From: Microtetraspora sp. NBRC 13810
GTDB lineage: Bacteria; Actinomycetota; Actinomycetes; Streptosporangiales; Streptosporangiaceae
Assembly (NCBI RefSeq): GCF_030268685.1
Contig: NZ_BSRQ01000002.1
Coordinates: 558,001 to 622,000, forward strand
Direction of reading: 5' to 3'
DNA: 64,000 nt
Shown here: in pieces, positions 16,245 to 24,543 of the stretch
Numbering within the stretch: the first letter of the stretch is position 1
How the letters are laid out: each line of letters starts with the position of its first letter
Notes under the pieces: generated by a model
What the model was told of the DNA's origin: nothing
Databases searched by the model: none
Seen by the model: only the letters and a program-made list of their open reading frames with translations
Translations under genes and position numbers: made by a program

Positions 16245-18167
16245 ATGCGACCCCACAGGAAGGGGGTGACCGCTGTGGCAGTCGCCGCCCTCACCGGCCT
16301 CGCCCTGCTGTCCCCCACCCCCGCCGGCGCGGCGCCGCCTGACCGGCAACGCCTCTTCACCGAGGCCGCCGCGAAGTACGGCGTGCCGGAGAGCGTGCTG
16401 CTCGGCGTCTCCTACCTGGAGTCGCGCTGGGACGCGAACGCCGGCCGGCCGAGCACCTCCGCCGGGTTCGGCCCCATGCACCTGACCGACGCCGCCGCGC
16501 TGACCACCGCCCGGCAGCACCACTCGACCGGCACCGAGGACCCGCGCGGCGACACGGCCCGGCCCGCCAAGACGCCCGCCGCGAGCCCGCCGCCCGTCGC
16601 CGGCCCGTCCCTGCGCACCCTGGAACGGGCCGCCGAGCTGACCGGCGCCAGCAGGGAGAGCCTGCGCGCCGACCCGGCGGCCAACATCATGGGCGGCGCC
16701 GCGCTGCTCGCCGACTACCAGCGGCAGCTCGGCGCGCCCGCCGACGGCGGGCCGGGCGACTGGTACGGCGCGGTCGCCCGCTACTCCGGCGCCGCCGACG
16801 CGGCGGCGGCCAGGTCCTTCGCCGACGAGGTCTACTCCGTGATCGCCGAAGGCGCCGAGCGGGTCGTGGACAGCGGCGAGCGGGTGCGGCTGCCCGCCGT
16901 GCCCGGCGTGCGACCGGCCAGGCGCTGGCTGGACCGGCTGGGGCTGCGCAAGCCGCGCCCCGGGCAGGTGGACTGCCCGCGTTCGCTGTCGTGCGAGTGG
17001 ATCCCCGCGCCCTACCAGGACCTGGGAGCCGGCGACTACGGCAACCACGACATCTCCGACCGGCCGAAGAACCAGAAGATCGAGTACATCGTCATCCACG
17101 ACACCGAGACGCTCTACGACCCCACGCTCCGGCTGGTCCAGGACCCGGCCTACGTGAGCTGGCACTACACGCTGCGCTCCCAGGACGGCCACATCGCCCA
17201 GCACGTGCGGACCAAGGACGCCGCCTGGCACGCCGGCAACTGGTACGTCAACGCCAAGTCCATCGGCCTGGAGCACGAGGGCTTCCTCGCCCAGGGCGGC
17301 GCCTGGTACACCGAGGCGATGTACCGCACCTCGGCCAAGCTGGTGCGCCACCTCGCCAAGGAGTACGGCATCCCGCTGGACCGGGCGCACATCCTCGGCC
17401 ACGACAACGTGCCGGGCACGACCCCCGCCACGGTGCGGGGCATGCACGAGGACCCGGGCCCCTACTGGGACTGGGCGCACTACTTCGACCTGCTCGGCGC
17501 GCCGCTGCACCGCTCCGGCGGGCCGCGCGGCCAGTCGGTCGTGATCCTGCCCGACTACCAGCGCAACCAGCCCTACTACTACGGCTGCGACGCCGAGAAC
17601 CCGGACGCCGCCTGCCCGCCGCACGGCTCCTCGTCGGTCTGGCTGCACACCGAGCCGCGCGCGGACGCGCCGCTGGTCGCCGACATCGGCAAGCACCCGA
17701 CGGGCGAGTCCCTGTACAGCGTCTACGACCACAGCGCCCGCGCCTCGACCGGCCAGCGTTACGCCCTCGCCGGCCACGAGGGCGAGTGGACCGCCATCTG
17801 GTACCTCGGCCAGAAGGCGTGGTTCCACAACCCGCCCGCCAACCCGGTCGCCGTCCCGTCCCGCGGCCTGGTCGTCACCCCCAAGCCGGGCCGCGCCACC
17901 GTCCCCGTGTACGGCAGGGCCTATCCCGAGCCCGAGGCGTATCCGGCCGGCGTGCCCGTGCAGGAGCTCGTCCCGCTGCAGTACACGTTCCCGGCGGGCC
18001 AGCGGTACACGCTCGGCCTCACCGCGTACGGCGAGTACTACCGCGCGGTCACCTTCGACGCCTCCCGGCACGTGGTGGTGCGCGGGAAGCTGAAGTACTA
18101 CCAGATCCAGTTCGGCCACCGGGTCATGTTCGTCAAGGCGGACGACGTGACGGTCTCCTTCTCCTGA
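16245..18167 (+). CDS. Secreted peptidoglycan hydrolase: lysozyme-like domain plus N-acetylmuramoyl-L-alanine amidase
   Basis: A 640-residue protein with a signal peptide (1-30, cleavage after AGAA). Residues 35-160 look like a lysozyme/transglycosylase domain (KYGVPESVLLGVSYLESRW, catalytic candidate Glu59; AGFGPMHLTDA). Residues 275-420 form an Amidase_2/PGRP zinc domain: IVIHDTE (His285), AWHAGNWYVNAKSIGLEHEG and HILGHDNVPG (His386). The C-terminal 170 residues are Tyr-rich and may hold SH3-like wall-binding folds. It would cut both glycan strands and the peptide amide in the wall. Ribosome site AGGAG, 6 nt before the ATG. Confidence 0.9.
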   Translation: MRPHRKGVTAVAVAALTGLALLSPTPAGAAPPDRQRLFTEAAAKYGVPESVLLGVSYLESRWDANAGRPSTSAGFGPMHLTDAAALTTARQHHSTGTEDPRGDTARPAKTPAASPPPVAGPSLRTLERAAELTGASRESLRADPAANIMGGAALLADYQRQLGAPADGGPGDWYGAVARYSGAADAAAARSFADEVYSVIAEGAERVVDSGERVRLPAVPGVRPARRWLDRLGLRKPRPGQVDCPRSLSCEWIPAPYQDLGAGDYGNHDISDRPKNQKIEYIVIHDTETLYDPTLRLVQDPAYVSWHYTLRSQDGHIAQHVRTKDAAWHAGNWYVNAKSIGLEHEGFLAQGGAWYTEAMYRTSAKLVRHLAKEYGIPLDRAHILGHDNVPGTTPATVRGMHEDPGPYWDWAHYFDLLGAPLHRSGGPRGQSVVILPDYQRNQPYYYGCDAENPDAACPPHGSSSVWLHTEPRADAPLVADIGKHPTGESLYSVYDHSARASTGQRYALAGHEGEWTAIWYLGQKAWFHNPPANPVAVPSRGLVVTPKPGRATVPVYGRAYPEPEAYPAGVPVQELVPLQYTFPAGQRYTLGLTAYGEYYRAVTFDASRHVVVRGKLKYYQIQFGHRVMFVKADDVTVSFS

Positions 18168-18292
18168 CCGGCTCCTTCTCCTGACCGGCTTCTCCTGATC
18201 GGCCGCGTTCAGGCGACCATGGCACGGGCGGGTGGGCGGAATGCCGGCCCGTGCCACAATCGGCTGTTCGCGAATCTGGAGGAGCCGTTCAG

Positions 18293-18643
18293 GTGGGGCT
18301 GATCTATCACATCGCGTCCGGCGCGGACTGGGAGCGGGCCCGGCGCGAGGGCGTGTACACGACGTCCACGCGCGGCCGGTCGCTGGCGGAGGAGGGCTTC
18401 ATCCACGCGAGCCGCGCCCACCAGGTGGCGGCCGTGGCCGACGCCTTCTACGCGTCCGACCGGGACCTGCTGGTGCTGGTCATCGACGAGGACCGGGTCG
18501 AACCGGAGATCAGGTACGAAGACGTGCCGGGCGGCGAGGAACCGTTCCCGCACATCTACGGTCCGCTCGACGTGACCGCCGTGCTGCGGACCGTCCCGTT
18601 CGCCCCCGGCCCCGACGGACGCTTCCGGTTCGGCGAGGCGTGA
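18293..18643 (+). CDS. DUF952 family protein
   Basis: A 116-residue protein starting at GTG 18293 after GGAGGAG (a longer frame to 18251 is less likely). YHIA....W, GFIHASR and the C-terminal FPHIYGPLDV.AV are the marks of DUF952 (PF06108), a family with a fold related to ADP-ribosyl-cyclase/glutathione-S-transferase-like proteins of unknown biochemical role. It converges with the glycoside hydrolase gene and shares its terminator. Confidence 0.85.
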   Translation: MGLIYHIASGADWERARREGVYTTSTRGRSLAEEGFIHASRAHQVAAVADAFYASDRDLLVLVIDEDRVEPEIRYEDVPGGEEPFPHIYGPLDVTAVLRTVPFAPGPDGRFRFGEA

Positions 18644-18711
18644 CCCGGCCTCACCTCGCACCCGGCGTCACCTCCCGCACCCGGCGTCACCCACGCCGCT
18701 GATCGTGGAGT

Positions 18712-18739
18712 GCCCCGCCCGGCGGTCGCCGGGCGGGGC
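18712..18739. terminator. Strong bidirectional terminator hairpin
   Basis: GCCCCGCCCGGCG is followed after GT by its exact complement, giving a stem of 12-13 bp between the convergent DUF952 and glycoside hydrolase genes, 12 nt beyond the latter's stop. Confidence 0.8.
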
Positions 18740-18750
18740 TCACCCGTGGC

Positions 18751-20292
18751 TCAGCGCGGGCTGCGCGGCAGGCTGGGCGGGCTCTGCCGGTTGGCCCGGT
18801 CCACGGCGGTGACGTGGTAGACCGCGTCCCGCCCGCCGTCGGGGTCGGTCCAGCTCGCGGTGCGCCCGCCGGGGACGAGGGCGACCAGGTCCCGCGCGGT
18901 GTCGGTGTCCAGCGTGCCCCGCCTGGCCACCCGGTAGACCGCGTACAGGCGGGGCGCCTCCCTGCCGGTGGCGAGCAGGCCGAGCTCCACGCCCGAGCCG
19001 GTACGGCGGGCGTGCGTGATCAGCGGGCGGCCCGCCGGGCGCTCCCCGGACAGCCGGGGCAGCACGGGCGGCAGCGCCGGGCGGGTGTAGTGGTCGGCCA
19101 CCACCCGGCCGATCGAGCCGATCCGGTCCTCGCGCACGTCGTTCGCGTTGTAGAAGACGTCCCCGCCGATCTCGGGATGGGCGGCGTTGAGGGTCAGGTG
19201 CGAGGACAGCTCCCCCGGCTCGAACCACTGGGCCGGCTGTCCCGCCAGCGCGACCTTGTACGCAGCCTGCCCGATCCACAGTTGCACGCCGGTCCCGGCG
19301 GCGACACCGGCCCACCAGGGGACCAGCTTGGCGTAGTCGGCGACGGGCAGGCCGATGTTCCAGTAGAGCTGCGGCGCGATGTAGTCGAGCCAGCCCTTCC
19401 TGACCCAGCCCCGGGTGTCGGCGTGCAGGTTGTCGTAGGACTGGCTGCCGTTGGTGTCCGAGCCGAGCGGGTCGGTGCCCTTGTTCCGCCAGATGCCCGA
19501 CGGGCTGATGCCCCACGCGACGTGCGGCTTGGCCCGCCGCACCCGTTGCTGCATCTCCCTGACCAGCAGGTCCACGTTGTTCCGCCGCCAGGAGGCCAGG
19601 TCGGGGAAGCCGCCGCCGTGGGCCGCGAAGGCTGCGGCGTCGTCGAAGGCCGTGGTGTTGACGGGGTAGAAGTAGTCGTCGAAGTGCAGCCCGTCCAGGT
19701 CGTACCGGAGCACCGCGTCCATCATCGCGTCCTGGACGAACCTCCGCACCTCGGGCATCCCCGGGTTGTAGTAGAGGCGGCCGCCGTAGGCGACGATCCA
19801 GTCCGGGTGCCTGCGTCCCGGGTGGTCGGGGTGCAACTGCGCCGGGTCGGCCTGCATCGAGACCCGGTAGGGGTTGAACCAGCCGTGGAAGGCGAGCCCC
19901 CGCCGGTGCGTCTCGGTGACGGCGAACTTCAGCGGGTCGTAGCCGGGATCCCGGCCCTGCGTCCCGGTGAGGTACTGCGACCACGGCTCGTACGGCGAGG
20001 GCCAGAAGGCGTCGGCGGTCGGCCGGATCTGCACGAAGACCGAGTTCAGCTTCCGCGCGACGGCGACGTCCAGCCAGGCGAGGTACTCGGCGCGCTGCTG
20101 GTCGGGGGTGAGTCCCGGCCGGGACGGCCAGTTGATGTTGGCGACGGAGGCGATCCACATGCCGCGCATCTGCCGCAGCGGCGCCGCCTCCGCGGCACCG
20201 GCGTGGGCGAGATCGGGCAGCAGCGGAACCGCCGCCGCGGCGGTGAGACCACGCAGGACGGTACGGCGGGCCAGTCTGCTGGAAACGGCCAT
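18751..20292 (-). CDS. Secreted glycoside hydrolase-like protein (DUF187/GHL10, YngK-type), Tat signal
   Basis: A 513-residue protein. The start at 20292 follows GAGGAG. RLARRTVLRGLTAAAAVPLL is a Tat-type signal, so it is exported folded. The TIM-barrel domain follows: RGMWIASVANINWP, VFVQIRPTADAFWPS, FHGWFNPYRV, WIVAYGGRLYYNPG, DGLHFDDYFYP and SYDNLHADTRGWV are the GHL10 signature. A fibronectin-type III-like tail (about 440-513) follows. The family includes glycosidases that act on cell-wall or exopolysaccharide sugars. The RpiR gene just upstream on the same strand may control it. Confidence 0.9.
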   Translation of the reverse strand: MAVSSRLARRTVLRGLTAAAAVPLLPDLAHAGAAEAAPLRQMRGMWIASVANINWPSRPGLTPDQQRAEYLAWLDVAVARKLNSVFVQIRPTADAFWPSPYEPWSQYLTGTQGRDPGYDPLKFAVTETHRRGLAFHGWFNPYRVSMQADPAQLHPDHPGRRHPDWIVAYGGRLYYNPGMPEVRRFVQDAMMDAVLRYDLDGLHFDDYFYPVNTTAFDDAAAFAAHGGGFPDLASWRRNNVDLLVREMQQRVRRAKPHVAWGISPSGIWRNKGTDPLGSDTNGSQSYDNLHADTRGWVRKGWLDYIAPQLYWNIGLPVADYAKLVPWWAGVAAGTGVQLWIGQAAYKVALAGQPAQWFEPGELSSHLTLNAAHPEIGGDVFYNANDVREDRIGSIGRVVADHYTRPALPPVLPRLSGERPAGRPLITHARRTGSGVELGLLATGREAPRLYAVYRVARRGTLDTDTARDLVALVPGGRTASWTDPDGGRDAVYHVTAVDRANRQSPPSLPRSPR

Positions 20293-20331
20293 CGTGACTC
20301 CTCGGGAGGGGGCGCAAGGGCTCTCCGGCGG

Positions 20332-20360
20332 AACATGACAGAAATCTCCCGACCCGTCAA
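20332..20360 (-). promoter_or_regulatory. Candidate promoter of the glycoside hydrolase gene
   Basis: On the minus strand TTGACG (20360-20355) and CATGTT (20337-20332) are separated by 17 nt, a fair match to a housekeeping promoter. The predicted start is about 33 nt before the ATG. A 10-bp palindrome CGTCATGACG lies upstream at 20377-20386. Based on pattern only. Confidence 0.35.
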
Positions 20361-20444
20361 TGACAATGAAGAAAACCGTCATGACGAGCCGGACCGCGAG
20401 AACGGGGCGGGGTTGGCGGGTGTCGCCGAGGTAGCGGGAGCGGG

Positions 20445-21461
20445 TCAGGGTTTGCCGGTGTCGCCGAGGTAGTCGCTGATGGCGTGGCGGGTGGCCTGGA
20501 GGGCCTCGGCGGAGGAGGTGAAGGTGCGCTGGGCGACGCCGACGAAGACGCAGTCCACGACGAGGAGCTGACTGATCCTGCTGGCGAGCGCGCCGGGGCG
20601 GAAGACCGTCTCCCGGCCGGCGGAGATCAGCAGGTGGTCGGCGGCACCGGCCAGGGACGAGCGCGGGTTGTTGGTGATCGCGACGGTGGTGGCGCCGGAG
20701 CGGCGGGCGTTGCGCAGGGGGGCGAGCACGTCCGGCGTCTCCCCCGAGGTGCTCACCCCGACCGCGACGTCCCCCTGGCGGAGCAGGACCGAACTGGTCA
20801 GCGCCAGGTGCGCGTCGGTGAAGGCGTTGCTGGACAGGCCGATGCGCAGCAGCTTCTGCGCCATGTCCGCCGCGACCAGGCCGGACGCGCCCACGCCGTA
20901 CACGTCCACCCGGCGCGCCGCCGCGATCGCGGCCACGACCACGCCGAGCCGCTCGGCGGTGAGCTGGGCCACGGTGTCCTCGATCGCCGCCGACTCGGCG
21001 CGGGACACCTTGAGGATGACCTCGGACAGCGGGTCGTCAGGTGCCAGGTCGCCGGGCACCAGCCGGTCCGCCGTACGGCCGGCGGACGCGGCGGCGAGCG
21101 CGAGCCGGAGCTGGGGGTAGCCGGCGAAGCCGAGCGCCCGCGCGGTCCGCACGATGGTCGCCTCGCTGGTGCCGGAGACCGCGCTCAGCTCGGTGATCGT
21201 GCTGCGGGCCACCATCGCGGGATCCTCGATGATCAGCCGGGCGACGGTCCTGGCCGCCGGCGTCAGCGACGGCAGCACCCCGCGCACGGTGGCCACCAGC
21301 GTCTCCACCGGCGGCCCCTCCCCCACCCGCACCGGCCCACCGGCGACGTCGGAGACGGACGGCGGCCCCTCCCCCGTGGCGGTGGGGGAGGGCGCCGGAC
21401 GGGGGTGGACGGCGACGCCGTCGATCCCAGCCGATCCGTCCAGTCGCTCGCTGTCGCCCAT
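20445..21461 (-). CDS. RpiR/MurR-family regulator with SIS domain
   Basis: A 338-residue protein: a Pro/Gly-rich unstructured N-terminus (1-50), an RpiR HTH domain (about 55-130; LTPAARTVARLIIEDP, ITELSAVSGTSEATIVRTARALGF) and a SIS sugar-phosphate-binding domain (about 165-300; VDVYGVGASGLVAADMAQKLLRIG, DVAVGVSTSGETPDVLAPLR). These proteins sense phosphosugars such as MurNAc-6-P or GlcNAc-6-P. Neighbours (wall hydrolase, glycoside hydrolase, glucan phosphorylase) suggest control of sugar or wall recycling. The ATG has GGAG 6 nt upstream. Confidence 0.92.
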   Translation of the reverse strand: MGDSERLDGSAGIDGVAVHPRPAPSPTATGEGPPSVSDVAGGPVRVGEGPPVETLVATVRGVLPSLTPAARTVARLIIEDPAMVARSTITELSAVSGTSEATIVRTARALGFAGYPQLRLALAAASAGRTADRLVPGDLAPDDPLSEVILKVSRAESAAIEDTVAQLTAERLGVVVAAIAAARRVDVYGVGASGLVAADMAQKLLRIGLSSNAFTDAHLALTSSVLLRQGDVAVGVSTSGETPDVLAPLRNARRSGATTVAITNNPRSSLAGAADHLLISAGRETVFRPGALASRISQLLVVDCVFVGVAQRTFTSSAEALQATRHAISDYLGDTGKP

Positions 21462-21548
21462 CGCCGCTCCACGTCGTCGTTCGGGAGCCCGATGAAGACT
21501 TCCGTCATCACAGGCTCGCCGGTGAAGGCGGCTTGTGCAAGGCGGGGG

Positions 21549-24146
21549 TCAGCGAAGGGTGCCGTTGGTCATGCCTGCGGGCTCCTCGGGAACGGCGATC
21601 AGGCCCAGCTCGGCGGACGACGCCATCAGCGGGTGCGCGGGGACGACCCGGACCGTGTAGCCGAAGGGGCCGGTGCGGTCCAGCGGGACCGTGCCGGAGA
21701 AGGTGGCCTTGCCGTCGTCCCCGACCGGCCCCGGCTTGAGCACGGCGTGCTCGGGGGCCTCCAGCTCGTCGTGCGGCCCGACCCTGCCGTAGGCCGCCTG
21801 GACGCACACGTCGCCCGGCTCCAGGTCGCCCAGAGCGATGGTGGCCCGCAGCTCCAGCACCGCGCCGACCTCCGGCGTGTCCCCCACGCCGGACGCCTCC
21901 ACGTGCTCGACCCGCACCCCCGGCCAGGCCCGGGTGACCCGCAGCTTCCAGGCGGCGAACCCCTTCGCGCCCGCGTGCCCCTCGGCGGACAGCTCCCGCG
22001 CGGCCTTCGCGGCCGGCGTGTACAGGGCGGTCACGTAGTCACGCAGCATCCGGCCGGCGAGGACCTTGGGGCCGAGCGAGGTGAGCGTGTGCTTGACCAT
22101 CTCCAGCCAGCGCCGGGGCGGGCCGCCGCCCGCGCGGTCGTAGAACCGGTCGGCGACCTCGTGCTCGATGAGGTCGTAGAGGCCGGCCGCCTCCAGCTCG
22201 TCCCTGCGGTCGGCGTCGGCGACGCCGTCGGCGGTCGCGATGGCCCAGCCGTTGGTGCCGTCGTACCACTCGTCCCACCAGCCGTCGCGGATGGAGAGGT
22301 TGAGGCCGCCGTTCAGGGCCGCCTTCATGCCGCTCGTGCCGCACGCCTCCAGCGGGCGCAGCGGGTTGTTCATCCACACGTCGCAGCCCTGGACGAGGAG
22401 CTGGCCGAGGTTCATGTCGTAGTCGGGCAGGAAGACGATCCGGTGCCTGACGTCCTCGGCGTCGGCGAACTTCACGATCTGCTGGATCAGCTTCTTGCCG
22501 CCCTCGTCGGCGGGGTGGGCCTTGCCCGCGATCACGATCTGCACCGGCCGCTCCGGGTGCAGCAGCAGCTCGCGCAGCCGCTCGGGGTCCTTCAGCATGA
22601 GCGTCAGCCGCTTGTACGAGGGCACCCTGCGGGCGAAGCCGATGGTCAGCACGTCCGGGTCGAGGGCGTCGTCGATCCAGCCCAGCTCGGCGGTGGAGGC
22701 TCCCCTGTCCCGCCACGACCTGCGCAGCCGTACCCGGGCCGCGTCGACCAGCCGCCCGCGCAACCGGCCCCTGATCGCCCACAGGTCGGCGTCGGAGATC
22801 TTCTGAACGCCCTCCCAGCCCTGGCTGCGCTCGACGAGCCGAGGCAGCTCCTTGCCCGCCAGCTCCATCAGCTCGCGCCCGACCCAGGTGGGCGCGTGGA
22901 CGCCGTTGGTGATGGAGCCGATCGGCACCTCCTCGATGTCGAACCCCGGCCACAGCCCCTGGAACATCTCCCTGCTGACCTCGCCGTGCAGCTCGGAGAC
23001 GCCGTTCACCCGCTGGGCCAGGCGCATGCCCATGACGGCCATGTTGAAGACCGCCTTGCCGCCCTCGGCGCCGCCCGGCTCGGCGCCGAGCGTGAGGATC
23101 CGCTCCACCGGGACGGTCGGCCAGGCGTTGGCGCCGCCGAACTGGCGGGCGATCATGTCGGCGGGGAAGCGGTCGATGCCGGCCGGCACCGGGGTGTGCG
23201 TGGTGAAGACGGTGCCCGCGCGGACGGCTTCGATGGCCTCGTCGAAGGAGAGGCGGTTCTCGGTCAGCTCACGGATGCGCTCCAGGCCGAGGAAGCCGGC
23301 ATGCCCCTCGTTCGTGTGGAAGACCTCGGGCTCGGGGTGCCCGGCGATCCGGCAGTAGGACCTGATCGCCCGGACGCCGCCGACGCCGAGCAGCAGTTCC
23401 TGGAGCAGCCGGTGGTCGGTGCCGCCGCCGTAGAGCCGGTCGGTGACGTCGCGGGCCGCCGTGTCGTTGTCGGCCACGTCGGAGTCGAGCAGCAGCAGCG
23501 GCACCCTGCCGACCTGGGCCACCCAGATCTGCGCGTGCAGCGCCCGCTCGTCGGGCAGGTCGATGCGGACCCGCGCGGAGGCCCCGTCGGCGTCCTTGAG
23601 CAGCGTGAGCGGCAGGCCGCCCGGGTCGAGGCTGGGGTAGTGCTCAAGCTGCCAGCCTTCGGGTGAGAGCGACTGGGTGAAGTAGCCGTGCCGGTAGAGG
23701 AGGCCGACCGCGAGGATCGGCACGCCGAGGTCGCTGGCCGCCTTGAGGTGGTCGCCGGCGAGGATGCCGAGGCCGCCGGAGTACTGGGGCAGGGCGGCGG
23801 CGATGCCGTACTCCGGGGAGAAGTAGGCGATGGCCTGCGAGGCGTCCGGCAGCGTTTGGTACCAGCGCGGCGCGGTCATGTACTCGTGCAGGTCGTCCGC
23901 GGCGTCGGCGAGTTTGCGCAGGAAGCGCCGGTCACCGGCGAGCTCGCGGAGGCGGGCGGCCTCGACCTCACCGAGAAGGGCGACGGGGTCGTGGCCGACG
24001 CGATCCCACACGACCGGATCCACCTCGGCGAAGAGGTCCAGGGTCTCGGGATGCCAGGACCAGCGCAGATTGTGGACGAGCACGCCCAGGGCGGCCAGCT
24101 CGTCGGGGAGGACGGTACGGACGGTGAACCTGCGGATTGCTCTCAC
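21549..24146 (-). CDS. glgP: Alpha-1,4-glucan phosphorylase
   Basis: An 865-residue enzyme of the long actinobacterial phosphorylase type with an N-terminal DUF3417 domain (residues 12-115). The phosphorylase core includes IAYFSPEYGIAAALPQYSGGLGILAGDH, FHTNEGHAGFLGLERIREL, and the PLP-lysine loop RPLEACGTSGMKAALNGGLNLSI. It releases glucose-1-phosphate from the non-reducing ends of glycogen-like glucan. It starts at GTG 24146 and diverges from glgE, so breakdown and synthesis share a 397-bp control region. Confidence 0.95.
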   Translation of the reverse strand: MRAIRRFTVRTVLPDELAALGVLVHNLRWSWHPETLDLFAEVDPVVWDRVGHDPVALLGEVEAARLRELAGDRRFLRKLADAADDLHEYMTAPRWYQTLPDASQAIAYFSPEYGIAAALPQYSGGLGILAGDHLKAASDLGVPILAVGLLYRHGYFTQSLSPEGWQLEHYPSLDPGGLPLTLLKDADGASARVRIDLPDERALHAQIWVAQVGRVPLLLLDSDVADNDTAARDVTDRLYGGGTDHRLLQELLLGVGGVRAIRSYCRIAGHPEPEVFHTNEGHAGFLGLERIRELTENRLSFDEAIEAVRAGTVFTTHTPVPAGIDRFPADMIARQFGGANAWPTVPVERILTLGAEPGGAEGGKAVFNMAVMGMRLAQRVNGVSELHGEVSREMFQGLWPGFDIEEVPIGSITNGVHAPTWVGRELMELAGKELPRLVERSQGWEGVQKISDADLWAIRGRLRGRLVDAARVRLRRSWRDRGASTAELGWIDDALDPDVLTIGFARRVPSYKRLTLMLKDPERLRELLLHPERPVQIVIAGKAHPADEGGKKLIQQIVKFADAEDVRHRIVFLPDYDMNLGQLLVQGCDVWMNNPLRPLEACGTSGMKAALNGGLNLSIRDGWWDEWYDGTNGWAIATADGVADADRRDELEAAGLYDLIEHEVADRFYDRAGGGPPRRWLEMVKHTLTSLGPKVLAGRMLRDYVTALYTPAAKAARELSAEGHAGAKGFAAWKLRVTRAWPGVRVEHVEASGVGDTPEVGAVLELRATIALGDLEPGDVCVQAAYGRVGPHDELEAPEHAVLKPGPVGDDGKATFSGTVPLDRTGPFGYTVRVVPAHPLMASSAELGLIAVPEEPAGMTNGTLR

Positions 24147-24543
24147 GGTGCCAGACCCTAGTTACTCGGCGCCACGGGGCGCGACCGAAACTCGACTGCC
24201 AGGTGGTCAGCTTTCATCGTCTCCCCTTCACCAGCACCAAACCCTCTCAAACCGAAGATCCCCCTAAGGTTCTCGCCGCCATACCCTCGATGATGCACAG
24301 AACAGGCGCTTCTCGCACACTGAGAACAACTCGCCCGAGCAGAGAGCCGCAGACTCTTTCTTCTCCACGCATGAAGCGGGACTATTGGGGCACCTCCTTG
24401 GAGGAGCTTCCAGGTTCACACGGCTCTCCGATCAACTCGCGTGGTGGCGGCCGCCGCATGCCTCCACGGGTGCACAATCAGAGATCGTTCAGGCCTCACC
24501 ATTTCCGGCGGCGCCGAGTGCGTCGTCGCTACCTTGAGACGCG
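24147..24543. other. Divergent control region between glgP and glgE
   Basis: A 397-bp gap, less GC-rich than its surroundings. I see no gene. A small palindrome CCTCC-TT-GGAGG lies at about 24400-24411, and several A/T-rich stretches could hold promoters, but no convincing -35/-10 pair stands out. Confidence 0.45.

Noticed and set aside
20484-23666. 1060-codon open frame on the plus strand
   Set aside because: Antisense shadow of the RpiR and glgP genes, whose reading frames show complete known domains.
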